Positions 17,697 to 26,632 of a DNA stretch of 64,000 nucleotides are shown here, piece after piece. How positions within the stretch are numbered: position 1 is the stretch's first letter; each line of letters begins with the position of its first letter. The DNA comes from UBA10205 sp035289625 (GTDB lineage Archaea > Iainarchaeota > Iainarchaeia > Iainarchaeales > Iainarchaeaceae): contig DATDWP010000021.1 of the NCBI GenBank assembly GCA_035289625.1, positions 52,515-116,514 on the forward strand, given 5' to 3'. Below the pieces are notes generated by a model. That model had not been told where the DNA came from. It made no database searches and worked only from the letters and a program-made list of their open reading frames with translations. The translations under genes were made by a program, and so were the position numbers.

Positions 17697-19016
17697 ATGG
17701 ACGCAGAAAAATTCACCAAAAAAAACAAGCTCTTAGCCGGCCGGGGAATAAAAGTAACAAAAAACAATGAGCATTATAGCGGAATACTGCTTCCTTCCCC
17801 GGAAAACTCGGAAAATTTACACCTAAAGCTCTCTTCAGGATATAATATTGGCGTAAAAATTGAGGGGAAAATAAAAATCGAAAAATTACCGGAAAGCAAA
17901 AAAATCGGAAAAGCGCAAAAAAAAGAAATTTCGCAAAATAACTCTCTTCCAAAAATTTCAATACTTCACACCGGCGGCACAATTGCAACGCGCGTTGACT
18001 ACCGCACAGGAGCAGCATTTTCCTCATTTGACCCGCAGGATCTTCTTTCAATGTTTCCGGAACTCTCCCAAATAGGGAATTTTTCTTCAAAACTCCTTGC
18101 CAATATGTGGAGTGATGACCTGCGCTTTGAGCACATAGCCCTAATTGCAAAGGAAGTCAAGAACGCACATGAAAAAGGAGCAAGTGGAATAATTATCGGA
18201 ATGGGAACTGACAATTTAGCAGTAGGATCAGCTGCTCTTGCATTTACGCTAGAAGAGTGCCCAATACCTGTAATATTTGTAGGAGCACAAAGAAGTTCAG
18301 ATAGGCCAAGTTCAGATGCTGGAATGAACCTAATATGCGCAGCCAAATTCATTGCAAAAACCGATTTTGCAGGGGTTGCAATCTGCATGCACAATTCAAG
18401 TTCAGATGATAAATGCGCAATACTGCCCGCTTGCAAAACCCGCAAGATGCACTCTTCGGAGCGCGGCGCGTTCAAGGCAATAAATGACATCCCCATTGCA
18501 CTTGTTGACTTTTCGGTCGAGAAAATTGAATTTTTGAAAAAGGATTATTCGCGCAGAAGCGAGCAGAAAATTATTCTAAAGCCAAAATTTGAAAATAAAG
18601 TGGCACTTTTCAAAATCCATATCAATATGCACCCCGACCAATTTGAATTCTATTCAAAAAACAAATACAAAGGGGTGGTAATTGAAGGCACAGGGCTTGG
18701 CCACACTCCCGGGCATAACCCAAACCAATTTACAAAAATACACGAAAAGTTCTTCCCGGCGCTAAAAAAACTCATTTCTTCAGGATGCACTGTTGTAATG
18801 ACTACAAATACAATCCACGGAAGAGTGCAGATGCATGTATATGATAAGGGAGCCGACTTAACAAAATTAGGGGTAATCTCAGGCGAGGATATGCTCCCAG
18901 AAACTGCATTTGTAAAACTTTCATGGCTTTTAGGAAATTACAAACCTGCAGAGGCCAAAGAACTTATCGGGAAGAATTTGCGCGGGGAAATAAGCGAATT
19001 TACCAAGTATACCTAG
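17697..19016 (+). CDS. gatD: Glu-tRNA(Gln) amidotransferase subunit D
   Basis: A 439-aa protein. Residues 1-80 are the small beta-barrel domain that separates GatD from plain asparaginases. The asparaginase fold begins at ISILHTGGTIATR, with nucleophile T95 intact. GMGTDNL supplies T171-D172, and VGAQRSSDRPSSDAGMN is typical of GatD. GatD releases ammonia from Gln or Asn and channels it to GatE, which converts Glu-tRNA(Gln) to Gln-tRNA(Gln). An ATG at 17682 would overlap the upstream gene by 14 bp; 17697 leaves 1 bp. GatE lies 2.5 kb downstream and tRNA-Gln is at 31152, so the pathway is complete in this window. Confidence 0.93.
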   Translation: MDAEKFTKKNKLLAGRGIKVTKNNEHYSGILLPSPENSENLHLKLSSGYNIGVKIEGKIKIEKLPESKKIGKAQKKEISQNNSLPKISILHTGGTIATRVDYRTGAAFSSFDPQDLLSMFPELSQIGNFSSKLLANMWSDDLRFEHIALIAKEVKNAHEKGASGIIIGMGTDNLAVGSAALAFTLEECPIPVIFVGAQRSSDRPSSDAGMNLICAAKFIAKTDFAGVAICMHNSSSDDKCAILPACKTRKMHSSERGAFKAINDIPIALVDFSVEKIEFLKKDYSRRSEQKIILKPKFENKVALFKIHINMHPDQFEFYSKNKYKGVVIEGTGLGHTPGHNPNQFTKIHEKFFPALKKLISSGCTVVMTTNTIHGRVQMHVYDKGADLTKLGVISGEDMLPETAFVKLSWLLGNYKPAEAKELIGKNLRGEISEFTKYT

Positions 19017-19068
19017 CAACTCTGAAACTGACAGATCAGTTTTTATACCTCAAAAACACACTTGATTC

Positions 19069-19515
19069 ATGCCTCATACCTGGGAAGAAGTTTACAACCC
19101 AAGCAAAGAAACCATCGAAAGAATATTAGCAAGAGCTGAAAAACTCGGGATACCAAAAAGAAAATTTCCGCAAGTCAGAAGATTTATTGAATTGAGTTTG
19201 GGAAGGGAAGAGATTGCAGAATCAGGATATGGAAAACACACTGACAAAAGAGCGGCAGTTTATGAAACGTTGCGTAAAATTACACATGGCGAAATGAGAA
19301 AAATTGCCGTTTTGAATAAGCTTTCAAGAGCGCTTCAACTGCCTATAATGGAGCAAGGCAAAACTTACAAAATAACAGGACTTTTGGTAACCAACGGATG
19401 GATAGGCGATTATAGAGGGTTACTCAGATATGCCAGCGGGGAAATGGAAAGGCGCGCTAGAAAATACAAAAAAAGCCCATCTCTGTTTGTAATGAAGAAA
19501 AAATTTACCCGATGA
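19069..19515 (+). CDS. Hypothetical protein
   Basis: A 148-aa basic, mainly helical protein without membrane segments. I do not recognise a family. The first half is helical (ETIERILARAEKLGIPKRKFPQVRRFIELSLG); the second contains a probable beta strand followed by a TNGWIGDYRGLLRYASGEMERRARKYKK helix. It lies 52 bp after GatD and is convergent with the third asparaginase-fold gene. No function can be assigned. Confidence 0.55.
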   Translation: MPHTWEEVYNPSKETIERILARAEKLGIPKRKFPQVRRFIELSLGREEIAESGYGKHTDKRAAVYETLRKITHGEMRKIAVLNKLSRALQLPIMEQGKTYKITGLLVTNGWIGDYRGLLRYASGEMERRARKYKKSPSLFVMKKKFTR

Positions 19516-19523
19516 AAATAAAT

Positions 19524-20612
19524 TTACCTCTGCTCTGTCACTTCCCCGGCATAGTTTGTGCTCATTGCTTTTCTGAAATCCTCAATTGTTGAACAAATAC
19601 CATTTCCGATAAGCCAACGCACTTTCACATCCACTGCAACATCAGTGTGGTCATAGCAGGGAATCGCGCCTGCTTTTACAGCTTCAAACCCTGTTTCATA
19701 ATGCATAGCCAGTGCATTGCCACCGGTAAATTTTGTTGTGATAAAGAGCGGAGTCATATATTCATGCGCAGCTTGTTTTATTGTAGGGATAAGACTGAAT
19801 TCGCCTTCATTGCATACATTTCCCTCTCCAAGTGATTTGAGTATCATTGCTGAAACGCCGCCGCCAGTAATAAACCCGAGCAACAAACTCGGCTCAATCC
19901 CTGGAGATAATTCAAAGCTCACAACTCCCCTTCCAAATTTTGGCGCAATGGAAACACCGCCAGATTGGCTCTTCTTTTTCAAAAGCAACATATTAAGGTG
20001 CACACCGGATGCATCAATTACACCCACATTTGGAAAAGCCGGAGAATGAAATGCATCAAAATCTTTCTCGCTTCTTTTTAAGGCTCGGCATCCCAACATC
20101 ACCCTATCCCAGAAATTAATCATTACATCTGCAACCTCGTTTTTTATCCCGGATTCGAGCGTTCTGAAAAGATTCTCAAGATTAAACCGCCCATCTCCAC
20201 CCTCCTGATAAATCGGGGTTTGAGAACCGGTTATACAAACAGGTATTTTGAGCCAACTCTTTTTTAGTTCGCGACCATTTAACGAATATGCAAGAGCAGT
20301 TGCAGTGTATGCCATTGTATCGGTTCCGTGGGCAATTCCTACCCCATCAAACCCTTCGTCATCCTGGGCTTTTTTGATGCGGAAAATCAATTTTTCCCAA
20401 TCATTAGGAGTCATATTAGTACTATCTTTAGCAGTGACTATTTCGAACTTCACATCAAGCCTATTTGAAAATTTCTCTAAAATTGGATTGCATGCCTCCT
20501 CAAAAACTTTTGAATCTTTAGGAGGTATTAGTACAATTTCTTCGCCCCTTTTTTCAGGTATTTGACCAATAGTGCCACCGTTGTATAGGAATAGCACTTT
20601 TTTCTTTGCCAT
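19524..20612 (-). CDS. L-asparaginase/GatD-like amidohydrolase
   Basis: A 362-aa asparaginase-fold protein starting at the ATG at 20612; a longer version from 20657 is less likely. Both catalytic motifs are intact: NGGTIGQ with nucleophile T14, and IAHGTDTMAYTATALAYSL. KDSTNMTPNDWEKL holds the substrate-binding serine region. It lacks the N-terminal GatD domain, so it is more likely a stand-alone asparaginase. Compared with the usual 330 aa it has an insert near FWDRVMLGCRALKRSEKDFDAF. It is divergent from the single-domain Lrp regulator at 20793, a plausible controller of amino-acid use. Confidence 0.85.
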   Translation of the reverse strand: MAKKKVLFLYNGGTIGQIPEKRGEEIVLIPPKDSKVFEEACNPILEKFSNRLDVKFEIVTAKDSTNMTPNDWEKLIFRIKKAQDDEGFDGVGIAHGTDTMAYTATALAYSLNGRELKKSWLKIPVCITGSQTPIYQEGGDGRFNLENLFRTLESGIKNEVADVMINFWDRVMLGCRALKRSEKDFDAFHSPAFPNVGVIDASGVHLNMLLLKKKSQSGGVSIAPKFGRGVVSFELSPGIEPSLLLGFITGGGVSAMILKSLGEGNVCNEGEFSLIPTIKQAAHEYMTPLFITTKFTGGNALAMHYETGFEAVKAGAIPCYDHTDVAVDVKVRWLIGNGICSTIEDFRKAMSTNYAGEVTEQR

Positions 20613-20760
20613 AACAAAACCACAAAACTCTTCTCTGTCCCCTAAATTGAAAAGCATAATATAGTGGCCAGTTGATCAATATAACCTTATTCCATTTTTA
20701 ACCGTAAATAATTCAATATAATTATAAAAATACTCTAAAAATGGAATATTTCCCCATATT

Positions 20761-20770
20761 ATTTAATAAA
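20761..20770 (+). promoter_or_regulatory. TATA box of the Lrp regulator gene
   Basis: ATTTAATAAA is centred about 27 bp before the ATG at 20793, the expected distance for a leaderless archaeal transcript. It lies in the 180-bp divergent region shared with the asparaginase gene. Confidence 0.4.
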
Positions 20771-20792
20771 TGATGAATATTATAAGGCGTAC

Positions 20793-21245
20793 ATGGACCA
20801 ACCTAAAATAGATCCAAAAGACAGAGAAATAATCAATCAACTTATTAGCAACAGCAGGCAAACAGTTGGCCAGCTTGGCAAAAAAATCGGCATGCCGCCC
20901 ACTACAATCCACAACAGGATAAAAAAGCTCGAACACGAAGGGATAATTCGCAACTACACAGCAGATATTGACTACAAAAAACTCGGAAGGCCGGTGATGG
21001 CATTTGTGGGAATTACTGTAAACTATAATGTTGAGGGCAAGAAAATCAAGCAGCAGGAAATTGCGCGGCAAATAAAAAAACTCGAAGGCGTGCGCGAAGT
21101 GACCATACTAACAGGCGGGCTTGACATAATCGTAAAAGTTATGGCAATCGACATTGACGATCTAAATGAACTTGTCACAGAAAAACTGCGCGACATCGAT
21201 GGCGTTGACAAAACGCAGACAATGATTGTACTCACGCAGGTATGA
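20793..21245 (+). CDS. Lrp/AsnC family transcriptional regulator
   Basis: A 150-aa protein of standard length. Residues 5-50 form the HTH (IDPKDREIINQLISNSRQTVGQLGKKI, then PPTTIHNRIKKLEHEGIIRNY). Residues 65-150 form the RAM effector domain, including EGVREVTILTGGLDIIVKVMAID. The family binds amino acids and regulates metabolism as octamers. Divergence from an asparaginase gene suggests local control, which is inference. Confidence 0.9.
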   Translation: MDQPKIDPKDREIINQLISNSRQTVGQLGKKIGMPPTTIHNRIKKLEHEGIIRNYTADIDYKKLGRPVMAFVGITVNYNVEGKKIKQQEIARQIKKLEGVREVTILTGGLDIIVKVMAIDIDDLNELVTEKLRDIDGVDKTQTMIVLTQV

Positions 21246-21281
21246 GAAAACTTTAAATAAGACAAATGTCTCATTAGTGCA

Positions 21282-21485
21282 ATGGCCCTCAAAGCTGACA
21301 AACAAGAAAAAGTAATACAAGCCCTCAAAAGCGCCCCGCATGGAATGTGGGTTCGCGAAATTGCAAGAAAAAGCGGCATTGATAAGAGCACATGCTCGCG
21401 CTATCTTGAGAAGATGGGTAGTGAAGTAGAATTTGAGTTCTGGGGCCGCAACAAAATCTTCCGGCTAAAAAACCTAAACAGCTAA
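21282..21485 (+). CDS. Small winged-helix DNA-binding protein
   Basis: A 67-aa protein that is nearly all one winged helix-turn-helix: EKVIQALKSAPHGMWVREIARKSGIDKSTCSRYLEKM, then a wing (EVEFEFWGRNKIFRLK). A CTTTAAATAAG element about 25 bp upstream suggests a leaderless mRNA. It lies between the Lrp gene and GatE and may be a local regulator; the target is unknown. Confidence 0.75.
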   Translation: MALKADKQEKVIQALKSAPHGMWVREIARKSGIDKSTCSRYLEKMGSEVEFEFWGRNKIFRLKNLNS

Positions 21486-21527
21486 GTTTTAAATCAGTTC
21501 AATTATGCACTATTAGAGTGATAGTAA

Positions 21528-23414
21528 ATGGATTACGATTACAAATCCCTTGGGCTAAAATGCGGGCTTGAAGTGCACCAACAGCTCGATACCGGAAAAT
21601 TATTCAGTAGGTCCCCTTCAATATTGCGCGAAGACAAGACGGATTTTACAATCAAAAGGTTTTTGCGCCCAGTTGCCTCTGAAACAGGAGAATATGATAG
21701 GGCGGCACTAGAAGCCCATTCAAAAGGACTCTTTTACAACTACGAAGGCTATCGTGATACTATTTCCCTAGTCGAACTTGACGAAGAGCCCACACAGCCA
21801 ATTGATGAAGAGGCATTTAGAACCGTTCTTGAAATTGCACTCCTCACAAACAGCAACATTGTGGATGAAATGTTTGCCATGAGAAAAATGGTAATCGATG
21901 GCTCTAACACATCCGGCTTTCAGCGCACAATGCTTGTTGCAACAGGCGGACAAATAAAACTAAAAGAAGCTGAACTTGGAGTTCAAACAATTGTAATTGA
22001 AGAAGATTCAGCCCGCCCAATTGAAAAAACAGACAAGCATATAACCTACAGGCTTGATAGACTTGGAATTCCACTAATCGAACTGGCAACAGCCCCGGAT
22101 ATCAAAACCCCGCAACAGGCAAAAGAAGCGGCACGCGCCATTGGAAATTTATTCAGAAGAACAGGCAGAGTAAAGCGTGGACTTGGGACAATCCGCCAGG
22201 ACCTTAACGTCTCAATTTCTGGGGGAGCTCGAGTTGAAATTAAAGGAGTGCAAGAACTTGAAATAATCGATGAATATGTAAAAAGGGAAGTGCAGCGCCA
22301 GAAATCGCTTCTTGAAATAAAAGAAGAACTTGCAAAAAGGGGAGCAAAAAAAGAAATTTTAAAATCAACTGCAAAAGACATTACACCACTTTTTAGTTCA
22401 ACTGAAGCAAAAATAATAAAAAATTCAATTTTACGCAACGATAAAATTCTTGCTCTAAAACTTGAAAAATTTGCAGGAATTATAGGAAGGGAAGTGCAGC
22501 CAAATAGAAGGCTTGGAACCGAATTTGCCGACCATGTGAAAACCAAAACCGGGCTAAAGGGCCTATTCCACAGCGATGAACTGCCAAATTATGGAATATC
22601 TCAAGAAGAAGTTGGAAAAATAAAATTAGAGCTAGGATGCTCATCCGAGGATGCATTTGTAATGGTTGCCGGCGAGCAGCAAAAATGCCAAAACGCCTTG
22701 GCAGCGGTTTTGCAAAGGGCAGCCCAGTGCTTTATTGGTGTTCCGGAAGAAACCCGCGGGGCAATTGATGCAGGAAACTCCGAATACCTAAGGCCACTTC
22801 CGGGAGCTGCGCGAATGTATCCTGAAACCGACCTTGAAACAATCTGCGTTGAGCAAAAAACACTAAAACAAATAAAATCCTCTCTTCCTCTAACAGAAGA
22901 CCAAAGATCACAGCTCTACTCAAAATGGGGACTTAACGAAAACCATATTGAGCAAATGAAACTGAGTAACTTTGCAAGGCTATTTGAGCGCGAAGTAAAG
23001 AATGGGGCAGACGCAAAAAAAACAGCGGTATTTTTGCTAGAAGCTTTAATAGAGGCGCGAAGGGACGGAGCACAAATTGATAATTTGCACGAAAAAGAGC
23101 TCTCCGAATTTATTGATGGAATTAAGAGCGGGAAAATAACAAAAGAAATACAAAAAGAACTAATAATTGAAAAGAGCGCAAACCATTCACTTGCCATAAC
23201 GCAATTGCTAAAATCAAAAGGAACCCAGGCAAATTCAAATGAGCTGCAAAAAGTAATTGAAAAAATTGTCAATAGCAATATTGCGCTTATAAAAGAGAAG
23301 AAAATGGGATCCCTTGCAGCGCTGATGGGGGACTCGATGAAAGAATTAAAAGGAAGGGCATCCGGAAAAGAGGTAAGCGAAGAATTAAAGAGGCAAATAG
23401 GCAAAATGGTATAA
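21528..23414 (+). CDS. gatE: Glu-tRNA(Gln) amidotransferase subunit E
   Basis: A 628-aa protein of normal GatE length. It begins with LGLKCGLEVHQQLDTGKLFSRSPS, contains GSNTSGFQRTMLVATGG (kinase/amidotransferase core), IEEDSARPIE, RLGIPLIELATAPDI and RQDLNVSISGG, and has the AspRS-like insert (about residues 280-400) specific to archaeal GatE. The C-terminal helical/YqeY-like part ends with AALMGDSMKELKGRASGK. GatE phosphorylates Glu on tRNA(Gln) and amidates it using ammonia from GatD. A GTGAT motif lies 8 bp before the ATG. NnrD starts 1 bp after the stop. Confidence 0.96.
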   Translation: MDYDYKSLGLKCGLEVHQQLDTGKLFSRSPSILREDKTDFTIKRFLRPVASETGEYDRAALEAHSKGLFYNYEGYRDTISLVELDEEPTQPIDEEAFRTVLEIALLTNSNIVDEMFAMRKMVIDGSNTSGFQRTMLVATGGQIKLKEAELGVQTIVIEEDSARPIEKTDKHITYRLDRLGIPLIELATAPDIKTPQQAKEAARAIGNLFRRTGRVKRGLGTIRQDLNVSISGGARVEIKGVQELEIIDEYVKREVQRQKSLLEIKEELAKRGAKKEILKSTAKDITPLFSSTEAKIIKNSILRNDKILALKLEKFAGIIGREVQPNRRLGTEFADHVKTKTGLKGLFHSDELPNYGISQEEVGKIKLELGCSSEDAFVMVAGEQQKCQNALAAVLQRAAQCFIGVPEETRGAIDAGNSEYLRPLPGAARMYPETDLETICVEQKTLKQIKSSLPLTEDQRSQLYSKWGLNENHIEQMKLSNFARLFEREVKNGADAKKTAVFLLEALIEARRDGAQIDNLHEKELSEFIDGIKSGKITKEIQKELIIEKSANHSLAITQLLKSKGTQANSNELQKVIEKIVNSNIALIKEKKMGSLAALMGDSMKELKGRASGKEVSEELKRQIGKMV

Positions 23415-23415
23415 G

Positions 23416-24273
23416 ATGCCAAAAACAATTACCCTAAAATCAGTAAAAAAATCCCTACCAAGACGCAATCCACTCTCGCACAAAGGCCAAAATGGCAGGG
23501 TTCTTTTAATTGGCGGCTCGCAAGATCTAGTAGGCGCCCCAGCACTATCTGCCCTAGCAGCGCTTGCAACACTTAGAATTGGTTCAGATCTTTGCACCCT
23601 TGCAGCCCCGCAAAAGGTTGGATGGGCAATACACAAATACTCCCCAGATCTTATTGTTAGAAAATTTAGCGGAAAAATATTTACCAAAAAACACCTAAAA
23701 GATCTTCTTGCGCTTGAAAAAAACTCTAATGTGACACTAATCGGCCCAGGAATTGGGAAAAATCGCAAAACCCTCTTTCTTGCACGCAAATTTTGCGAAA
23801 AAGCAAAAAACCCGCTTGTAATTGATGCCGATGCAATAGGCGCGTGCCGCAAAATCCGCTTCAAAACAAAAGCGCTTATCACCCCGCACGCAAAAGAATT
23901 TGAACAATTCAGCGGAATTGATATATCAAAAATGAGCTTAAAAGAAAAAATAAGTTCTGCTAAAAAAGTTGCGGCAAAATCCAATTGTACAATTTTACTA
24001 AAAGGGCCAACAGACATTATAACCGACGGAAAAACAACCTATTTGAATACAACAGGAAATGCTGCAATGACTATTGGAGGAACCGGGGACATACTTGCAG
24101 GAATTTGTGCAGGCCTTATTTCCCAGCGCGCAGATCCAATTAGTGCAGCAGGAGCGGGAGCATATGTTAACGGAAAAATCGGAGAAGAGCTTTTTTCAAA
24201 ATCAGGATATGGCCTAATAGCTTCGGATTTTCTAGCACTAATTCCCAAGTGGACAAAAAGAATACTGAAGTGA
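23416..24273 (+). CDS. nnrD: ADP-dependent NAD(P)H-hydrate dehydratase
   Basis: A 285-aa ribokinase-fold enzyme. Signature segments are GRVLLIGGSQDLVGAPALSALAAL, a GPGIGKN turn, NPLVIDADAIGA, LITPHAKEFEQF, LLKGPTDII and the catalytic NAAMTIGGTGDILAGICAGL with its Asp. It repairs hydrated NAD(P)H. In many archaea the dehydratase is fused to the NnrE epimerase; here only the dehydratase domain is present, so the epimerase would have to be elsewhere. It follows GatE with a 1-bp gap, suggesting co-transcription. Confidence 0.93.
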   Translation: MPKTITLKSVKKSLPRRNPLSHKGQNGRVLLIGGSQDLVGAPALSALAALATLRIGSDLCTLAAPQKVGWAIHKYSPDLIVRKFSGKIFTKKHLKDLLALEKNSNVTLIGPGIGKNRKTLFLARKFCEKAKNPLVIDADAIGACRKIRFKTKALITPHAKEFEQFSGIDISKMSLKEKISSAKKVAAKSNCTILLKGPTDIITDGKTTYLNTTGNAAMTIGGTGDILAGICAGLISQRADPISAAGAGAYVNGKIGEELFSKSGYGLIASDFLALIPKWTKRILK

Positions 24274-24371
24274 ATTCAGACCAAAACTACAATCCTTCTG
24301 CAGAAACCGGCAAAAAGCCCTAAACCCGCAGGACACATTAACAGGCCGGGAAATTTTAGTATTGTGAACTC

Positions 24372-24983
24372 TCAGATTTTTGTCCCGAGCACTATAAATG
24401 AAATAACCAAAGTAAACACCAATATAACCCCGAGCACAATATTTAGCGGAACAAGAACAACTATTAGCCCCTGTGCATCAGTTAGGTTAAATCTTGCCTT
24501 CACAAACCTAAACATCAGAACAACCCCATAGAACTGCACAAGCACAGATACAATCCATCCAAGCACCGGAACAAGCGCAACAACACCTCGCACAAGAGTA
24601 ATTGAGCCAAATAGAGAAAGGAGAGCCCCGTTGAAATTATTGAGAGAATCCGGCTTATTGCTAAAAAATTTTGCAATAAAAAAATGCAGCGCGCCCCATA
24701 CATAGCTAATAAGCAAATTCAGAACAAAACCGACCGGAATTAGTATCAATGACCCCAAAATTGCCGCCCCTATCAAAAGAAAGGAGCTAAGAAGGCTCTG
24801 TGGCGAGAGAACAATCCCCACAATGAGAAATAAAATCACTTCAAAAAGAATAAGCGCGGCAACAACAAAAAATGCAAGCGCGTTTGTCTTGATCCCTTCA
24901 GCTATCGAAATGTTCTGCCCGGCAAAAGAGTCCATATGGGTCTTGCCTAAAAAAAGGTCGATCATTTCACGGATGTGCATCAT
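24372..24983 (-). CDS. Yip1-domain membrane protein
   Basis: A 203-aa protein with five hydrophobic helices from about residue 35, preceded by an amphipathic segment. The layout, the central AILGSLILIPVGFVLNLLISYVWGALHFFIAKFF and the GAL(L)SLFGSI segment match the Yip1 family seen in archaea and bacteria. The function of prokaryotic Yip1 proteins is poorly known. ATGs at 24983 and 24980 are equally possible starts. It stands alone, divergent from the cupin gene. Confidence 0.65.
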   Translation of the reverse strand: MMHIREMIDLFLGKTHMDSFAGQNISIAEGIKTNALAFFVVAALILFEVILFLIVGIVLSPQSLLSSFLLIGAAILGSLILIPVGFVLNLLISYVWGALHFFIAKFFSNKPDSLNNFNGALLSLFGSITLVRGVVALVPVLGWIVSVLVQFYGVVLMFRFVKARFNLTDAQGLIVVLVPLNIVLGVILVFTLVISFIVLGTKI

Positions 24984-25102
24984 AACAATCTAAATGACTA
25001 AACTGGGAGGTATTTAAATGCTTTACTAAACCCGGCAGTTCGGATCTTGCGACCAGTGTTTCATAAAAATTATAAACAACCTACCCGCTAAATGTAGCTA
25101 GC

Positions 25103-25450
25103 ATGGAAAAAACAAAACTTGTAAAAAAACCTTGGGGAAAATTCGAAGAATACGCCACCAATAAAAAAGTCACGGTAAAAATCATTACTGTAAAAAAAGC
25201 AGGGATACTCTCGCTCCAATCCCACAAGCACCGCGACGAACTCTGGATAGCACTAGATAGCGGCCTTATTGCAATTGTAAATGGAAGGGAAAAAAAACTA
25301 AAAATCGGGCAAACAATACTAATCCCACGCAGATCAAAACACCGCGTGAAGGCAACCCGCAACGCGCGCTTTCTTGAAATCTCCTCAGGAAAATTTGATG
25401 AAAATGACATTATACGCTACGAGGATGTGTACGGCAGGGCTAGTAGATAA
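25103..25450 (+). CDS. Mannose-6-phosphate isomerase type II-like cupin
   Basis: A 115-aa single cupin domain. It contains KPWGKFEEYA, then LSLQSHKHRDELWIALDSG with the metal-binding HxHxxE pattern, IGQTILIPRRSKHRVKA, and FLEISSGKFDENDIIRYEDVYGR. The last segment is diagnostic of the C-terminal isomerase domain of bifunctional ManC/AlgA proteins. Here it is free-standing, as in some archaea. It interconverts fructose-6-P and mannose-6-P for glycan precursors. The 3' end overlaps the convergent membrane-protein gene by 11 bp. Confidence 0.88.
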   Translation: MEKTKLVKKPWGKFEEYATNKKVTVKIITVKKAGILSLQSHKHRDELWIALDSGLIAIVNGREKKLKIGQTILIPRRSKHRVKATRNARFLEISSGKFDENDIIRYEDVYGRASR

Positions 25451-25790
25451 ATATAGCCATATAATCAGTAACCGGCCCTAGAAGAATTATCCTAGAAGGC
25501 ATACTAAAGGTTGTACTGAAAATTAAAAACCGCAGACCGCGTGCAAATGATTTTACGCGATAGATTCTTCTAAATAGCAAATAATACCCGATTAGAAGCA
25601 AAACCACCCAATGTTCATAGAAAGAAAAATATACCCCTAAAAATAAAAGCAAGGCAAATTTTGAAAGTGTGAAAAAGAACGCCCTATGAATGCTTGCATG
25701 CTTATTACCCGCTAGATGAGTAAGTGATGCATTAATTGCGGTCCCAATTAAAATCGTTGCAATCACGGCCACAAAATAATAAATCGCCAT
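25440..25790 (-). CDS. Small membrane protein, unknown function
   Basis: A 116-aa protein starting at the ATG at 25790, the first methionine before a continuous hydrophobic region. Four membrane helices are likely (about residues 3-22, 34-52, 57-72 and 83-112). A His pair and conserved-looking basic loops occur, but no family is recognised. It is convergent with the cupin gene and overlaps its end by 11 bp. Confidence 0.5.
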   Translation of the reverse strand: MAIYYFVAVIATILIGTAINASLTHLAGNKHASIHRAFFFTLSKFALLLFLGVYFSFYEHWVVLLLIGYYLLFRRIYRVKSFARGLRFLIFSTTFSMPSRIILLGPVTDYMAIFIY

Positions 25791-25871
25791 TAAGATTAGG
25801 CGCTCTTTTAGAAAAATAAGCACTAGTTGTGGCCTAGGACAACAACAATTAAATAAATACCCCACTCCAAA

Positions 25872-26612
25872 ATGAGTATGATTGCAGATGCTCTTGCATA
25901 TTTGGGGTTTAGCCCTTCTGAAATAAAGGTATACCTTTTCCTTGTGCAAAAGGGAAGCAGCTATCCAAATGAAATAAGCGCAAATACGTCAGTTAACAGG
26001 ACAAATGTATATGAAGCTCTAAGCAGGCTTGTTTCAAAAGGCGTGATATCCTATATAACCCGCAATAAAGTAAAAGTTTTTGAAGCAAAATCCCCGGGCA
26101 CTCTAAAAATGCTAATAGATGAAAAAAAGAAAGAAGATGAAAAAAATACCAAATTAGCACTCAAAGACATTGAAAGATTATCAAAATCACCCCCACATGC
26201 AAAAACCAAACTTGACGCAGGAATTTTTATAGGAAGAAGAGGGATAAAATCACTTTTTGAAGAAATGCTAACTGCAGGAAAACCACTACATTTTTTTGCA
26301 GCAGATCTGCAATTCCGCTACTTTTTTGGACCCTATTTTTCCCAATGGCACAAAAAAAGATCAGAACTAGGAATAGAGCAAAGAACAATTTTCCCAGAAA
26401 CCGTGAGAAAGAAAACCTGGGCAATGCCTCTTTGGAAAAGAAAATTCATCCCAAAAGAATACGCAAACCCCACAACAACCATAATCTATGGAGATACCTG
26501 CATTTTTGTGCAATGGCTCGGAGAGCCTTTAGCAATAAAAATAGAAAATCCCGGAATTGCAAAATCGCATTTGAACTACTTTAACCTTTTGTGGAAAATT
26601 GCAAAGAACTAG
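25872..26612 (+). CDS. TrmB-family transcriptional regulator
   Basis: A 246-aa protein. The N-terminal TrmB winged helix covers about residues 5-75 (ALAYLGFSPSEIKVYLFLVQKGSSYPNEISANT). Residues 85-110 form a short coiled linker. The C-terminal part (GIFIGRRGIKSLFEEMLTAGKPLHFFAAD) is the PLD-like/sensor half. TrmB proteins control sugar uptake and glycolysis in archaea, usually by binding sugars. The divergent small membrane protein and the nearby mannose-6-phosphate isomerase cupin make a sugar-related role plausible. AATTAAATAAATA about 20 bp upstream is a likely TATA region. Confidence 0.85.
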   Translation: MSMIADALAYLGFSPSEIKVYLFLVQKGSSYPNEISANTSVNRTNVYEALSRLVSKGVISYITRNKVKVFEAKSPGTLKMLIDEKKKEDEKNTKLALKDIERLSKSPPHAKTKLDAGIFIGRRGIKSLFEEMLTAGKPLHFFAADLQFRYFFGPYFSQWHKKRSELGIEQRTIFPETVRKKTWAMPLWKRKFIPKEYANPTTTIIYGDTCIFVQWLGEPLAIKIENPGIAKSHLNYFNLLWKIAKN

Positions 26613-26632
26613 AACCTAAATCATTCACCCTA

